From positions 1-64,000 of the forward strand of contig JALKBU010000154.1 in assembly GCA_023091735.1 (NCBI GenBank): a DNA stretch of 64,000 bases. Reading direction: 5' to 3'. Every line of letters begins with the position of its first letter. Position 1 is the stretch's first letter. Shown piece by piece: positions 9,459 to 18,623 of the stretch. Position numbers and translations under genes: made by a program. Below the pieces are notes generated by a model that saw nothing but the letters and a program-made list of their open reading frames with translations, searched no databases and was not told where the DNA came from. The stretch is from Trichomonas tenax (lineage: Eukaryota > Parabasalia > Trichomonadida > Trichomonadidae).

Positions 9459-10860
9459 ATATTATTGTTTGTATCTTTGTAAATATTGTCTTATATTATG
9501 ATAATGAAAAAATCAAATTTTGTTACGTAAGTCGAAATAAAAGTTAAATCATTGAAAGCAAACAATGAGGTGTAAATATGCACGTGTTTCTGCATATGAA
9601 TACATGCTTAACACCGTGCAAAATAAGAAGATTGAATTTTTTATAAAATTTAGAATTTAGCTTAAAAACTCTCTTACTTGTTATAAAATAGCTATTGGCA
9701 ATGTGGTGTTCACATGTACGAAAATATTATTCTTAATTTTGGAAAAAGAAGAAAATTTAAGATTTAGCTATGAAAAATATACTTGATTTGACTAAATACT
9801 AATATAATACTAAGCAGCATCTACACATTCTATTTTATGTTATATTTGTTAAATTTTAGTAATTCTGATAATTGTGATAAAATTATAAATTTGATCGATG
9901 TATTATTATCGCATAGTACAGGCTTGGTATAAATATAAGAATTGTAACTATTGTAGGCAATGAAATCAGATATATGGAAATTATTCTTGTGCAAAATAAT
10001 TAGTACAATGTGTATAGATAATTTACAAATAACACGTGAAGCGCATGTCATAATTACATCCAATTTGTATATCTAAATAACTATATCATGACTTATATAC
10101 TGAAAAACAATAACCAGTATAAATCCGGAGAATGAATGTGTAAATGAAAGGATATAGTTGCAGTGCAATTGTAGATATGAATAGCCAGACTGAATTCTAG
10201 ATTAAGAAAAATTGCCGAAGGAAATAAAGAACAAATATGCAATTAATAGGCAATATTAGTATAGCAGCAGTGATAAGATATCGACTAGATACTAAAATGC
10301 ATAAAAGCAGATAATTATTTCTGATATAAAAACTGCATTGATTGTATTGATGAAATTTAAAAGAATGATTGACTGAGGCTTCTGAATGTAATTGGTGAAT
10401 GGATGGCGATGTTAATTTGGAAGAAATAGATGACAATAAAGGTTTGTCTGCTTCATTAAAAATAATGAAAAGTGACATTTTATCAGAGCAAAGAAGGTAA
10501 TGTAAGAAGATATTGGCATGACTTGGCATTGATGATATGCACGTAAACTTTGTAAGAATTCGCGTTATTAGATTGCATAGAATGAAAACATTAAATTATT
10601 TCAATTTAGTAAATTTATGAGATTTTGATTCGGCAACAAATGAAATTGCGGCGGGATATACAAAACTCAGCTTAAATGCCAATCAGTACGAAATAAAAAT
10701 GAGCGGAAATTAGAAAAATGATGGAAATTATTTCATTATATTTTTCTTGCCCTATTCTAAATAATGATAGGAAGTCGAAATTATGAAGCAATAGCTATCG
10801 TTATTACATCTCAGAGATAACTTCGATTAACAATGTGTTTGCTCTTCTCTGTAATCTATG
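9459..10860. other. Gene-free AT-rich stretch
   Basis: Open frames here are short, lack convincing composition and have no promoter motif placed near an ATG. Only scattered chance-level inverted repeats are seen, such as ATATGCA/TGCATAT near 9575. It sits between the GT61-like gene and the mobile-element remnant and may be decayed element flank. Confidence 0.5.
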
Positions 10861-10880
10861 GTGCTGCGTATAGCTTTACC

Positions 10881-11360
10881 TCATTCTATATCTGCACGTC
10901 CTGGTGGTCCAGTATCACATTTATCTCCTTTTTCACCGGTATCTCCTTTAAATTCATCATGATGTTTATTTAAATAATCTAATGTTAATAAATATACATT
11001 TGTTTCATCATTTAATATATTAGATATTATTTTGCCAGATATTTCTATAGGTTTTTTGAATCTAATTATATTATTAAACTCATAGTTATTATTTAGTAAA
11101 CTAATTAAATAAATAATATAAGTTAATGAATTTCTAATAGATTCATCAATAGTACTTTCTTTAAATATAATATCATTATTTGATATAAATGGTACGTATA
11201 CTATTGTTTGTCCTGGATCAAATGTTCTATCGATATAAATCCTACGCGATGTATTACTATCAGATATTATTAAACTTATATTATCAAAACTTAATCTGTA
11301 TTTATCAAATACTAAACACTTACATCTTTCGCTAATATATGAATAAGGAGCAACTGACAT
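10881..11360 (-). CDS. Element protein with short collagen-like C-terminus
   Basis: From the ATG at 11360 (MSVAPYSYISERC) the protein is about 159 residues. The body is rich in Ile, Asn and Ser with alternating hydrophobic strands, suggesting a beta fold. The last 20 residues carry Gly-X-Y triplets (GDTGEKGDK, GPPGRA) with one Gly replaced by Cys. Collagen-like segments are frequent in tail or fibre proteins of phages and large DNA viruses, so a virion surface role is plausible. A longer frame begins at 11399 but overlaps the start of the divergent gene at 11378. The triplet run is short and could have been cut by a breakpoint near 10880. Confidence 0.55.
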   Translation of the reverse strand: MSVAPYSYISERCKCLVFDKYRLSFDNISLIISDSNTSRRIYIDRTFDPGQTIVYVPFISNNDIIFKESTIDESIRNSLTYIIYLISLLNNNYEFNNIIRFKKPIEISGKIISNILNDETNVYLLTLDYLNKHHDEFKGDTGEKGDKCDTGPPGRADIE

Positions 11361-11377
11361 TTTAAAATTAATAAAAC

Positions 11378-11653
11378 ATGTATTTCTATTTGAAATCAAC
11401 AGATCCAGTAAATTACAATAAGATTAATATTAACACAGAAATACCATTATATGATAATGAGAATGTTATGATACGTATTAAAAACGTTTCTTTCAATTCA
11501 ATTATAATATTATGTGATGAAAACGATTACATAAAAATACAAACATCTTATAGTACTAAAACTTATTATTTTAAAACAATTACAACATTAGATTTACCAT
11601 CAATTCCAGAATATTTATATCTAAATGTATTTAACAAAGATATCGAAGTTTAA
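11378..11653 (+). CDS. Short beta-rich element protein, possibly truncated
   Basis: A 91-residue frame starting MYFYLKSTDPVNYNKININTEI. The N-terminus, a strand followed by an extended segment and further alternating strands, recalls the opening of penton-like minor capsid proteins in polinton-like viruses. That is a pattern impression, not a demonstrated homology. It is head to head with the collagen-tailed gene, with only 17 bases between start codons. It ends just where the ATPase fragment begins on the other strand, so a junction may have removed its 3' part. Confidence 0.4.
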   Translation: MYFYLKSTDPVNYNKININTEIPLYDNENVMIRIKNVSFNSIIILCDENDYIKIQTSYSTKTYYFKTITTLDLPSIPEYLYLNVFNKDIEV

Positions 11654-11654
11654 G

Positions 11655-12035
11655 AATTCACATATAGCATAATACTTACTTTTTTGTTTAAAGTTTTTAT
11701 TTAAATAATCCATTAATTTATCATCACTTATTTTCTTAATTTTACTTTTTATATTTTCATAAAAGTATTTGCTGTTGAATCCATTGAACTAGATGTTGCC
11801 GAAACTATTATTTGATCATAATATGGTTCTTTTGATAAACGATCTGTTATCATAATATGTCTAATAACACCATATGTTTTACCAGAACCCATTTTACCAC
11901 AAAAGAAGTATACACCAATAGCACAAAACGGATAATTATTACTAAATGGTAATATAAGACCTTGATTTAATTTATTCTTATTTTTTCACCATCCTTTTTT
12001 AATATCTTATCAACTTTATCTTTAATATTCTTCAT
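11655..12035 (-). pseudogene. Frameshifted N-terminal part of a packaging-type ATPase
   Basis: On the minus strand an ATG at 12035 begins a Lys-rich helix. The frame shifts in an A-run near 11980, and then continues into a clear P-loop, CGKMGSGKT, followed by YGVIRHIMITD and a strand like IIVSATSSS. A second shift occurs near 11765. The fragment ends around 11655 before any Walker B is reached. A P-loop preceded by a hydrophobic strand in an element like this fits the FtsK/HerA (A32-like) DNA-packaging ATPases of Mavericks and large DNA viruses. With two frame breaks and no C-terminal half it cannot be functional. Confidence 0.55.
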
Positions 12036-12052
12036 TTTATAATTATTGAATA

Positions 12053-12157
12053 ATGAATAAGTATCAATCGCCAAATATTAATAGTTCAGAGATTAATATC
12101 TATTATGAACATGTGTTTTCAAAACCTAAATATAATGATGAAAAAGTAGTAAAGTGA
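12053..12157 (+). other. 34-codon fragment divergent from the ATPase
   Basis: ATG at 12053, stop TGA at 12155-12157, head to head with the ATPase fragment (17 bases between starts). It is polar, with Asn, Tyr and Lys. It looks like the 5' end of an element gene cut off where the inverted repeat at 12166 begins. Confidence 0.3.
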
Positions 12158-12165
12158 GGGGGTAG

Positions 12166-12237
12166 TTGCTCGATTTTGTAATTGTATATATAGAGGATGT
12201 ATTCCAACATATATATTTATATTGTAATTCCGAGCAA
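12166..12237. repeat. Short inverted repeat TTGCTCG / CGAGCAA
   Basis: TTGCTCG at 12166-12172 and its exact complement CGAGCAA at 12231-12237 bracket an AT-rich core containing TGTATATATAG and CATATATATTTATA, which can also pair. It follows a GAGGGGG run at 12156-12162. It could be a hairpin terminator between element genes or the trace of a junction. Confidence 0.4.
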
Positions 12238-12260
12238 TTAATTTTTTAAGTTAATTTTTA

Positions 12261-12282
12261 AAATAATTTATTTTTTTATTCG
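12261..12282 (+). promoter_or_regulatory. Element-specific promoter motif, copy 1
   Basis: AAATAATTTATTTTT followed by TTATTCG, 17 bases before an ATG at 12300. The same motif appears at 13052-13072 before the next element gene. It has not been noticed upstream of the host genes. Confidence 0.45.
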
Positions 12283-12378
12283 TATAAAAGAGTAAATATA
12301 TGGCTATCGTTTCGCCTGAGCTTATGAAGAAATGGGAAATTAAGCAATTAGAAGTTGATGAATTTTTAATTAAATCTA

Positions 12379-12960
12379 ATGAAAATTGATAAAATTGAAG
12401 ACTCAACACCTATTAAAACAGGACATGGTCTAAATCCTGAATGGATTAAAGAACAATTTAAAAATGAAGGTTGTGAATTTTTAAATGAATATAAAGGATG
12501 TGAAAGTGAGCTTATTTATAGATATAAAGGAAAAATATTTTCAATTACGTGGCATAGATGGAATAAAGGTGAAAGACCTAATAAATGTGCTGAAATAAAA
12601 ATAGTTGAAAATCCAAAAGAAAATGATGTTTCTATATATTGCATCCGTAAAGTTCCAACAAAAAGGGGAAAACGAATGAATAGAAGAATTTATAACCCAG
12701 AATATATTAAAATGATATTTAAAAATGAAGATTGTGAAGTATTAAATGCTGAAGAATATTTAAACGTTAAAACTAAGTTAAAATATAAATATATTGGAAA
12801 TGATGAAAGATGTAAAGAAAAAGATAAAATTTATAGTATATGTTTTAATAATTGGAAGACTTTAGGTATTAGAAAACATTTTAAAAAATATGGGAAATCA
12901 ACTAAATTTTTTAAGGGAGAATATAAAGCTGAAATCATTGATGAAGGTGATGGATTGTAA
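12379..12960 (+). CDS. Element protein with two copies of a DUF723-like domain
   Basis: A 193-residue, Lys-rich protein built from two repeats, about residues 20-85 and 109-175. Each starts with a pattern NPE-[YW]-IK-x-x-FKNE-x-CE, continues with a strand like (K/E)L-(K/I)Y-(K/R)YKG/YIG, and ends with (I)YSI-C/T-x-x-WxxW/NNWK. Such repeats occur in phage and large-virus proteins, often linked to homing-endonuclease or DNA-binding modules and often with zinc-binding Cys pairs. Most of those Cys are absent here. A 29-codon frame starting at 12300, directly after the promoter motif, overlaps the start by 11 bases in another frame. The gene may therefore have lost its true N-terminus through a frameshift. 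Confidence 0.5.
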   Translation: MKIDKIEDSTPIKTGHGLNPEWIKEQFKNEGCEFLNEYKGCESELIYRYKGKIFSITWHRWNKGERPNKCAEIKIVENPKENDVSIYCIRKVPTKRGKRMNRRIYNPEYIKMIFKNEDCEVLNAEEYLNVKTKLKYKYIGNDERCKEKDKIYSICFNNWKTLGIRKHFKKYGKSTKFFKGEYKAEIIDEGDGL

Positions 12961-13051
12961 ACTCTGGTTGCAACCCGTAGGACAACGTGCCTGGAACCTA
13001 TGGTTCTTGGAATGTAAATTTTTACAATGTGTTATTTTCTCTCTTTTTTTG

Positions 13052-13072
13052 AAATAATTTATTTTTAATTCG
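13052..13072 (+). promoter_or_regulatory. Element-specific promoter motif, copy 2
   Basis: AAATAATTTATTTTT followed by AATTCG, ending six bases before the ATG at 13079. It is nearly identical to 12261-12282, while the sequences around the two copies differ. Confidence 0.45.
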
Positions 13073-13078
13073 CAAGAA

Positions 13079-13558
13079 ATGAGCTCAGAACTTCAGTATG
13101 TAACAGTCAGTAAATTAATTGAAGCACTTAATCCAATTTTGGATAGTGTTAAACAAGTTGATGTTAACTTTTGTGATTATGTTAAAAGTTTATGTTATAA
13201 AGGTAAACATAATATTAAGCCAATCGTTTTTGCATTTGATGGTCAATTAGAAGATAATGAAAAAATATGGGACCTCATACCTGATATATTATATTTGACA
13301 AACTTAACAGACAAATTGTTTAAGAGACTTCCATTATCAAAAATATTATGTCGTGTTATGATTAAAACAGAAACAAAAGAATATAACGGATTTAAATATC
13401 ATCCTTCCAAAGTTCAAGAATTAGGAAATGAAAAGTTGCAGAAGAAATTAGAAAGGAGATTGAGTGATGAAAGGGTAAAAATGGTAAACAAATTAGCTGA
13501 AAAATGTAATATTGAAGAAGAGTTTGATGAAATTGAAATTGATCCTGAATCTCTTTAA
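13079..13558 (+). CDS. Element protein of unknown function
   Basis: A 159-residue soluble protein with no signal peptide or membrane helix. The N-terminal 60 residues are hydrophobic/helical (SKLIEALNPILDSVKQVD) with two Cys near 47-54. The C-terminal third is a charged helix rich in Lys and Glu. I recognise no family. The intact frame and a motif shared with the preceding gene suggest it was a regular gene of the element. Its stop overlaps the end of the opposing frame by four bases. Confidence 0.45.
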   Translation: MSSELQYVTVSKLIEALNPILDSVKQVDVNFCDYVKSLCYKGKHNIKPIVFAFDGQLEDNEKIWDLIPDILYLTNLTDKLFKRLPLSKILCRVMIKTETKEYNGFKYHPSKVQELGNEKLQKKLERRLSDERVKMVNKLAEKCNIEEEFDEIEIDPESL

Positions 13559-13936
13559 GCTGAATTTAATACTGCAATGATTTTATTTATTCTATCCTCA
13601 ATCATATTTATTCTTTTTGTTAAATCTTCTATCTTCATTAATGCTGTCACTCTTGATTGAGGAATAGATTTTAAACTTACTACTCCCTTTATTTTTGTAA
13701 TTTTGAAACCATGACCCTCTGGGTCTCGGACTTTGTCCTCAATTTTAAACATTTTATTTAATTTGCAGGTAGTGTTTTCTTCGAATATCTTCTTATTACT
13801 CGCATAGTACTCATTAAATTCATCAACAGTTTCAAATGTTTTTGAATCAGTAATTGGTTTTATTATTTTGAGTTTTGTTTCTTTTTGATCATGTTGAATT
13901 AAATTTGATTTTTTTTTATCATGTTCATCTTCAACT
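13555..13936 (-). pseudogene. 5'-truncated element gene with C-terminal coiled coil
   Basis: The frame is open on the minus strand from an in-frame stop near 13936 down to 13555, about 125 codons. The only usable ATG (13752) lies halfway along, in the middle of what looks like continuous charged protein (HDQKETKLKIIKPITDSKTF upstream of it). The C-terminus is a short coiled coil (LTKRINMIEDRINKIIAVL). The start is therefore missing, and the right edge of the element remnant lies around here. Confidence 0.4.
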
Positions 13937-13939
13937 TAC

Positions 13940-14740
13940 CCATGCCATGAATGACTTTTTGATTTTAATATCGATCCATATTTCTCAACTTTTGAGTTTC
14001 ATAATGCACACATTTGTGGCATATTCAGAAGATATGTGGCTATAATGCTGCACTATTTATCTTTTCTAAATGCTCTTCAAACCATTTTTTACAAAATGAT
14101 GTATTTTTTGTATTCCAAAAGTTGGAAAAGGAGGGTATAGATTTGCAGGTGTGAAAAGAATCTATGATGTCTTTATTCACTTTGGATAGTGTTACAATAT
14201 CCAATCAATGTATCATTTTCTCAAGATTAATTTAACAAATTATTGAGTCACGGAAAAATTAGCATAAATTGAATACTTTACAAGATGATACATAAAATAT
14301 ATATGGAGGTAGAGAAAGTTTGTCCTTGATGATGTTCTAACCATCCTCGTCCCTTCCACAATCACACACTCTGCCTTCTGTCCTACAGCAAAGAACTCTC
14401 CCGTTTCTCTTCTCGTTTTTCAACGAAAGAAATAATTTCATCACCAAAAAAGTACCATCAAAACAGCTGATTTTCTAGCCTCTTACTGTATATCGAATGG
14501 AGAATTGAAATATCACTCCTTATCCTTGCTTTTCTCGTCGAATAAACACTTTTTTATATAAACAGTTTTTGTAAAGTATTCAATTTGTGCTATATTTTTT
14601 CTGGGATACTATTTGCAATATTACAAGACAGATTGGAAATTGTTTTTTGTCAAATTGCAATATTTTTTGTCAAGTAAAGAGTCAAAAGGCAAATGTAAAG
14701 TTTATATTTACGTTTATAAAAAATTATAAAAGTGACAATA
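13940..14740. other. Intergenic region with a pyrimidine-rich, GC-richer block
   Basis: Around 14330-14480 the sequence is unusually rich in C and T on the plus strand (runs such as CCATCCTCGTCCCTTCC and CTCTGCCTTCTGTCC). No protein frame or RNA fold is evident to me. The rest is AT-rich. AAAAGTGACAATA ends directly at the ATG of the next gene (14741). Confidence 0.4.
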
Positions 14741-15358
14741 ATGCAATCAAAAGGAAAGAAAACTCAACAGACAGCAGTTCCTAAAAAGCAGAGAAAGGAA
14801 CAAGCTCCTAGTAAGTCATCCAAATCTTCCGCTAATTCTTCTGAAAAAACGTTAGATGTTCTTACAAGTGAAGCAATTAAGAATTCTGGCGGTGCAAACG
14901 TTCTCCAAGCGCAATATTACAAAGAAGTTGCTTCTGCAGTAATGAATAGCAGCTCTCCGACACTTTATTTTGCAAAACCATCTATTTCAAATCAGCAAAC
15001 GAAAGAATGGCAGCAGTCATTCTTGTATGTCATAAAGTACCTCAAAAAGCACGGAATGACAAATACATTGGAAGCAATGCAGTTAGAATCTCCAAAAATT
15101 GGAAAGAATTTACGCGGAAACAAGTGTTTGTTCGTTTTTGACGAACTTATTGGCACTTCAGATGACCTCGGTGACCGCTCATTCCGTTATAAAGTTGATA
15201 CGTTCTTTGAAGAAAATGGACTTCAACTTCTTCCAAATCCATACGCTTTCAACATGAATGAGGAGGTCCTTGATGGCGATATTCAGACTCGTGCACAAAC
15301 AACTGCAAAATCGAATATTGTTAAACCAATTCTCAAAGAGAAGAAGATGATTAATTAG
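14741..15358 (+). CDS. Protein with Lys/Ser-rich N-terminus and LisH-like segment
   Basis: A 205-residue protein. The first 40 residues are basic and Ser-rich (KGKKTQQTAVPKKQRK), as in nuclear or nucleolar proteins. Residues about 87-115 (FLYVIKYLKKHGMTNTLEAM) match the spacing of a LisH dimerisation motif (L-x2-x2-Y-L-x4-h-x-x-T/A-x3-h). Near the end, KVDTFFEENGLQLLPNPY is another amphipathic segment. LisH motifs mediate dimerisation, often with microtubule or chromatin partners; the assignment is tentative. The frame is open from 14732, but the codon there is GTG inside the promoter motif, so the ATG at 14741 is the start. Confidence 0.6.
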   Translation: MQSKGKKTQQTAVPKKQRKEQAPSKSSKSSANSSEKTLDVLTSEAIKNSGGANVLQAQYYKEVASAVMNSSSPTLYFAKPSISNQQTKEWQQSFLYVIKYLKKHGMTNTLEAMQLESPKIGKNLRGNKCLFVFDELIGTSDDLGDRSFRYKVDTFFEENGLQLLPNPYAFNMNEEVLDGDIQTRAQTTAKSNIVKPILKEKKMIN

Positions 15359-15538
15359 ATATTTGTTACTATGTAAAGTTATGTCTTGTATTGATTTCAA
15401 ACGCGCTCAATATTTTTAATTTATTTTTTGATATTTTGTGCTGTAATGCCCTATACTATATATTTTTTTAGTTAAATTATTGGTCTTCGATATTCATGTA
15501 AGTTTAATTATTAATTTCAAAATTATAATATCAGACAA

Positions 15539-15889
15539 TTATTTATATTTTGTAACCAAACACGCTGTAACACCATATCTATGGTCCTTAACATCAACTT
15601 CCTTAATCTCAAATGTACACTCGAGTTTGGAATCCTTTGAATCAAAGACGGCTGTATAAAGAACGCCGCCATTGATTGGCTGATAAGAATTTCTGATTGT
15701 AGGATTCTTCTTGAGTGGAAGAAGTGGCTCAAGCTTCTTCAAAACATTATCAACGCCATTAACTTGTTCTTCTAAGATATTTCCAGCAACATTGGGATCA
15801 AAGAACGGATGGATGGATTCTGCTTTAGTGGATAATTCGGCGAAGTGCTTTTCAAAATTTTCAGCGACATTTTGATAGTGAACACTCAT
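15539..15889 (-). CDS. Small NTF2-like protein
   Basis: A 116-residue protein. The pattern of an N-terminal helix (NVAENFEKHFAELS), IHPFFDPN, then GNILEEQVNGVDNVLKKLEPLLP and four long strands to the C-terminus resembles the cone-shaped NTF2 fold, whose members act in nuclear transport (NTF2, p15/Nxt1). The G-x-(E/D)-x-h-x-x-x-L-x-x-L-P stretch is the main clue; key Ran-binding residues cannot be checked by eye. The ATG at 15889 follows AAAAAGTGACAATTATA, the standard proximal motif. An upstream GTG in frame at 15901 belongs to that motif. Confidence 0.5.
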   Translation of the reverse strand: MSVHYQNVAENFEKHFAELSTKAESIHPFFDPNVAGNILEEQVNGVDNVLKKLEPLLPLKKNPTIRNSYQPINGGVLYTAVFDSKDSKLECTFEIKEVDVKDHRYGVTACLVTKYK

Positions 15890-15901
15890 TATAATTGTCA
15901 C

Positions 15902-16240
15902 TTTTTAGAAGGCACTTTTATGTTTTTTGAAAATATTTTTGACTTTTGAGCTCATTCATGATCATCACATATCATGGTGATCAATTTGAACAATAAATTG
16001 TTCATCAATAATGATTTTTTTCATTATTTATCAAGTATCATTACCTTATAACTCTAATCATATACTCTATTGGTACACCCTAGTGTACGTTTGGGTCCCA
16101 GTTTGTTGGTTCTAAATATATTTTTTTCGGTGATCATATATCAGACAAAAGTGTTTAATATATACACTCAAATATACAAGCTTAGCGATGCAATATAAAC
16201 GGAGATCGAAACAAGTGAGTTTGCAAAAATATTAATCAGA
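15902..16240. other. Intergenic region, no gene seen
   Basis: It lies between the 5' end of the NTF2-like gene and the 3' end of the transporter gene. It is AT-rich with several overlapping inverted ATGATCA-like words around 15958-16020. No coding frame is supported. Confidence 0.4.
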
Positions 16241-17374
16241 TCACTCCTTAATCCGTTTTTTTGGATGTTCAGGATCAATCTCCTCTTCTTCTTCACTTCT
16301 TGGACGAGCATTTTCAACAATTTCTGTTTGATTTTGTGCCTTGAATGCTGCAGGGTCTTGTGCTGGTGCAGCAGCTTTGGCCTTCATTTCAAGAGTTCTA
16401 ACGTAAGAGTAGAGGCCAGAGAATGCAATGATCATAACAGTTCCAATAAATTTTTTAACAGTCATTTTTTCACTTGTTGGGAAAATGACAAATGCAAGGA
16501 TTGTCTGCAAGCAGGCCTTTACTGTACCTGCTAGGTTATGTGTTAATGGAGAAGTAACGTTAATATTGATGAATATTGCAATATTAATTAAGAAACCAAC
16601 AACACCTGCGAGGGTTTGCATTATCCAGAAGTTTACAGATAAGTGGTGTGATAATACTTCAAATTCACCATTGAAATATATAAATGGAATTAAAACAACA
16701 ATAGCAATTGGTGTATTATATTCTATCAGAACATATTCGTTGTTATCGAGGATCTTGAGTGTTCTCTTGACAACAATCGAATAAATGGCAACAAATAAGG
16801 AAGATGTGACGCCATATAAACAGCCTTTCCATGTCAATCCAATTTCACCTTCAACACCGAAGAAGAAGCCAATGATAACACCAATGCAACATAAAATAGC
16901 TTTAAGAGATGTTGTTTGGTGTAAGATAAAATATGTGAGCAAAATGTTGAACAAAATTGTAAGTGAACGTACAACCTGATATCCAGAGACGCTGACAAAC
17001 TGAAGGCATTTGTTATTAAGACCAATTTGAAGTAAATATGTTGCGCTCACAGGAAGTACTTTAATAAACATGTCTAGGTTATACTTGATCGGTGGGAATA
17101 TGTTTAATATCGGAACACTTTGGCAGAAAGTTGAAATAATAATGATAATAATATATGTGACGATAAATTGATACCACGAAGAAAACAATGCACCAGCTTT
17201 TTCTTTTGATTCAGATATTACAAGCCTATTGAGGAAAACAAGTAAAATTGAAATTGTCATATAAAATGTTACAGCAAATATAGTTTTTCCTATCGTAGCC
17301 TTTAAAACTTCCTTCTGCGGTTTTGTGGGTATAAGAAGTTGGTCGTTTTCAGGTGCGTTTGCTGATTTATACAT
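16241..17374 (-). CDS. Nucleotide-sugar transporter, GDP-fucose type (SLC35C-like)
   Basis: A 377-residue protein with about ten membrane helices of the drug/metabolite (TPT/NST) superfamily. It would exchange a cytosolic nucleotide sugar for luminal nucleoside monophosphate in the Golgi or ER. The C-terminal half carries the strongest signature, TSPLTHNLAGTVKACLQT, which matches the conserved loop of SLC35C GDP-fucose transporters. VVKRTLKILDN and LIEYNTP also fall in family positions. The tail is cytosolic, acidic, and ends in KKRIKE, which could serve as an ER/Golgi retrieval signal. GDP-fucose as substrate is inferred by similarity. It is head to head with pyridoxal kinase. Confidence 0.85.
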   Translation of the reverse strand: MYKSANAPENDQLLIPTKPQKEVLKATIGKTIFAVTFYMTISILLVFLNRLVISESKEKAGALFSSWYQFIVTYIIIIIISTFCQSVPILNIFPPIKYNLDMFIKVLPVSATYLLQIGLNNKCLQFVSVSGYQVVRSLTILFNILLTYFILHQTTSLKAILCCIGVIIGFFFGVEGEIGLTWKGCLYGVTSSLFVAIYSIVVKRTLKILDNNEYVLIEYNTPIAIVVLIPFIYFNGEFEVLSHHLSVNFWIMQTLAGVVGFLINIAIFININVTSPLTHNLAGTVKACLQTILAFVIFPTSEKMTVKKFIGTVMIIAFSGLYSYVRTLEMKAKAAAPAQDPAAFKAQNQTEIVENARPRSEEEEEIDPEHPKKRIKE

Positions 17375-17533
17375 TAAAAAAATTAGAAATACCCCTTTTA
17401 AAAATTCCCAGACCCTTTAATTAATTCTTATCAGCTAAATTTAAGGCACGACTTGCATCTGATGTAAACTATTCAAAAATATAACCCGACGGCTTAAATG
17501 TCCAGTTAAATTTAACAGGGGAGGATTTAGTCC
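17375..17533. promoter_or_regulatory. Divergent promoter with AGACCCT motif
   Basis: AGACCCT at 17410-17416 lies between the transporter and pyridoxal kinase start codons, together with a CCCCTTTTA run at 17392-17400. Read from the transporter side the region contains AAAGGGTCT and AAAAGGGG. Confidence 0.4.
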
Positions 17534-18400
17534 ATGACTAAGCCCTTAGTTTTATCGATTCAAAGCGGCATTTCTCACGGAAGATGCGGAAATAGGTCCG
17601 CCGTTCCTGCTATTGAGATCAGTGGCATCGATTGTGATCCAATAAACACTGTTAACTTCTCTACACACACCGCTTATCCAAATGTTCGAGGAACAAAAGT
17701 TCACCAGCATGAGTTACAGCAGCTCATTGAAGGCTTGAGACTCAATGGAATCCTTCCAGACTATACACACATGCTCACTGGCTACGTAGGCGACCCGAAC
17801 ATCATAATTGAGCTCGCAAACTTACGAAACGAACTTGGATCGAATGCTTGCTACTACTGTGATCCGGTTCTAGGCGACAATGGAAAATTCTACGTGTCAC
17901 AAGAATGTCTTAATTTAATCAAAAATAAGTTAATACCAGTCGCTCAGATTATATCACCAAACGCTTATGAGGCAGAGTGGCTTACCGACATGAAAATGAC
18001 AGACCAAAGAGCATTATTGCAGATTGTTGAAAGATTGCATGGGATTGGACCCGAAACAGTCGTAATCACAAGTACAGAGTGGAAGAGGAGGTTTGTCTTC
18101 TTCTCATTCGAAAAAGGTAAAATTCAATTTGCGATCGAGATGGCCAGTTTTGATCGCAAGTTTTGCGGACCTGGAGACCTCTTTGCTGCACTGTTCTTAG
18201 CAAATGACATCAAATTCCCCAAGGAATACAGAAAGATTGCATCAAGGACTGTAAATTCTGTCTATGATGTCTTAAAGACAACCGTTGAACTCAACAGCCG
18301 TGAATTAGCAATTCCAAGCTCTGTTACATACATAATCAATCCAAATGATGAATTTAAGATAATGGAACTTCAAGAATTCATTGATGCTAATATTAATTGA
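17534..18400 (+). CDS. Pyridoxal kinase
   Basis: A 288-residue ribokinase-fold enzyme that phosphorylates pyridoxal, pyridoxine or pyridoxamine to make the PLP cofactor precursors in the cytosol. Signatures are LSIQSGISHGRCGN (substrate loop, 7-20), FSTHTAYPNVRGTK (42-55), YCDPVLGDNGKFY (108-120), SPNAYEAEWL (141-150, the TPNxxE element) and CGPGDLFAALF (211-221). The last holds the catalytic base Asp215, in the usual GTGD position but with Pro instead of Thr. Length is typical for eukaryotic PdxK. Trichomonads salvage vitamin B6, so the gene is expected. It starts ten bases after a GGGGAGG run. Confidence 0.93.
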   Translation: MTKPLVLSIQSGISHGRCGNRSAVPAIEISGIDCDPINTVNFSTHTAYPNVRGTKVHQHELQQLIEGLRLNGILPDYTHMLTGYVGDPNIIIELANLRNELGSNACYYCDPVLGDNGKFYVSQECLNLIKNKLIPVAQIISPNAYEAEWLTDMKMTDQRALLQIVERLHGIGPETVVITSTEWKRRFVFFSFEKGKIQFAIEMASFDRKFCGPGDLFAALFLANDIKFPKEYRKIASRTVNSVYDVLKTTVELNSRELAIPSSVTYIINPNDEFKIMELQEFIDANIN

Positions 18401-18623
18401 TTGTTTTTATAAAGTTTAAAGATGTATTTATTCATATCTTGTATTCTTATTTTGAGTTTATTTCAAATTTCGTTTCCAATACTTTTAAATCTAATGTAGA
18501 ACCACATTTCTATCAGACTGTGAGTTTGTTATACTTTAAAAATCTTTTAATTCTAATATTAATTTTTATATGAAAACCTTTTAAGCGATATTAAAGGTCT
18601 AATTTATCAAATAACAGCTGAAA

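Larger units (their letters stand above)
10881..13936. mobile_element. Remnant of a Maverick/virus-like DNA element
   Basis: This 3-kb island differs from its surroundings. It is very A+T-rich, its genes use GATA/AATA-type codons, and it encodes products unlike the host genes. These include a protein with a collagen-like tail, a small divergent beta-rich protein, a frameshifted Walker A ATPase of packaging type, a protein with a duplicated domain common in phage and large viruses, and two unknown small proteins. Maverick/Polinton elements are abundant in trichomonads and carry a packaging ATPase and capsid genes. No polymerase, integrase, protease or terminal inverted repeats are seen, so the copy is truncated at both ends. 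The assignment is inference. Confidence 0.55.
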
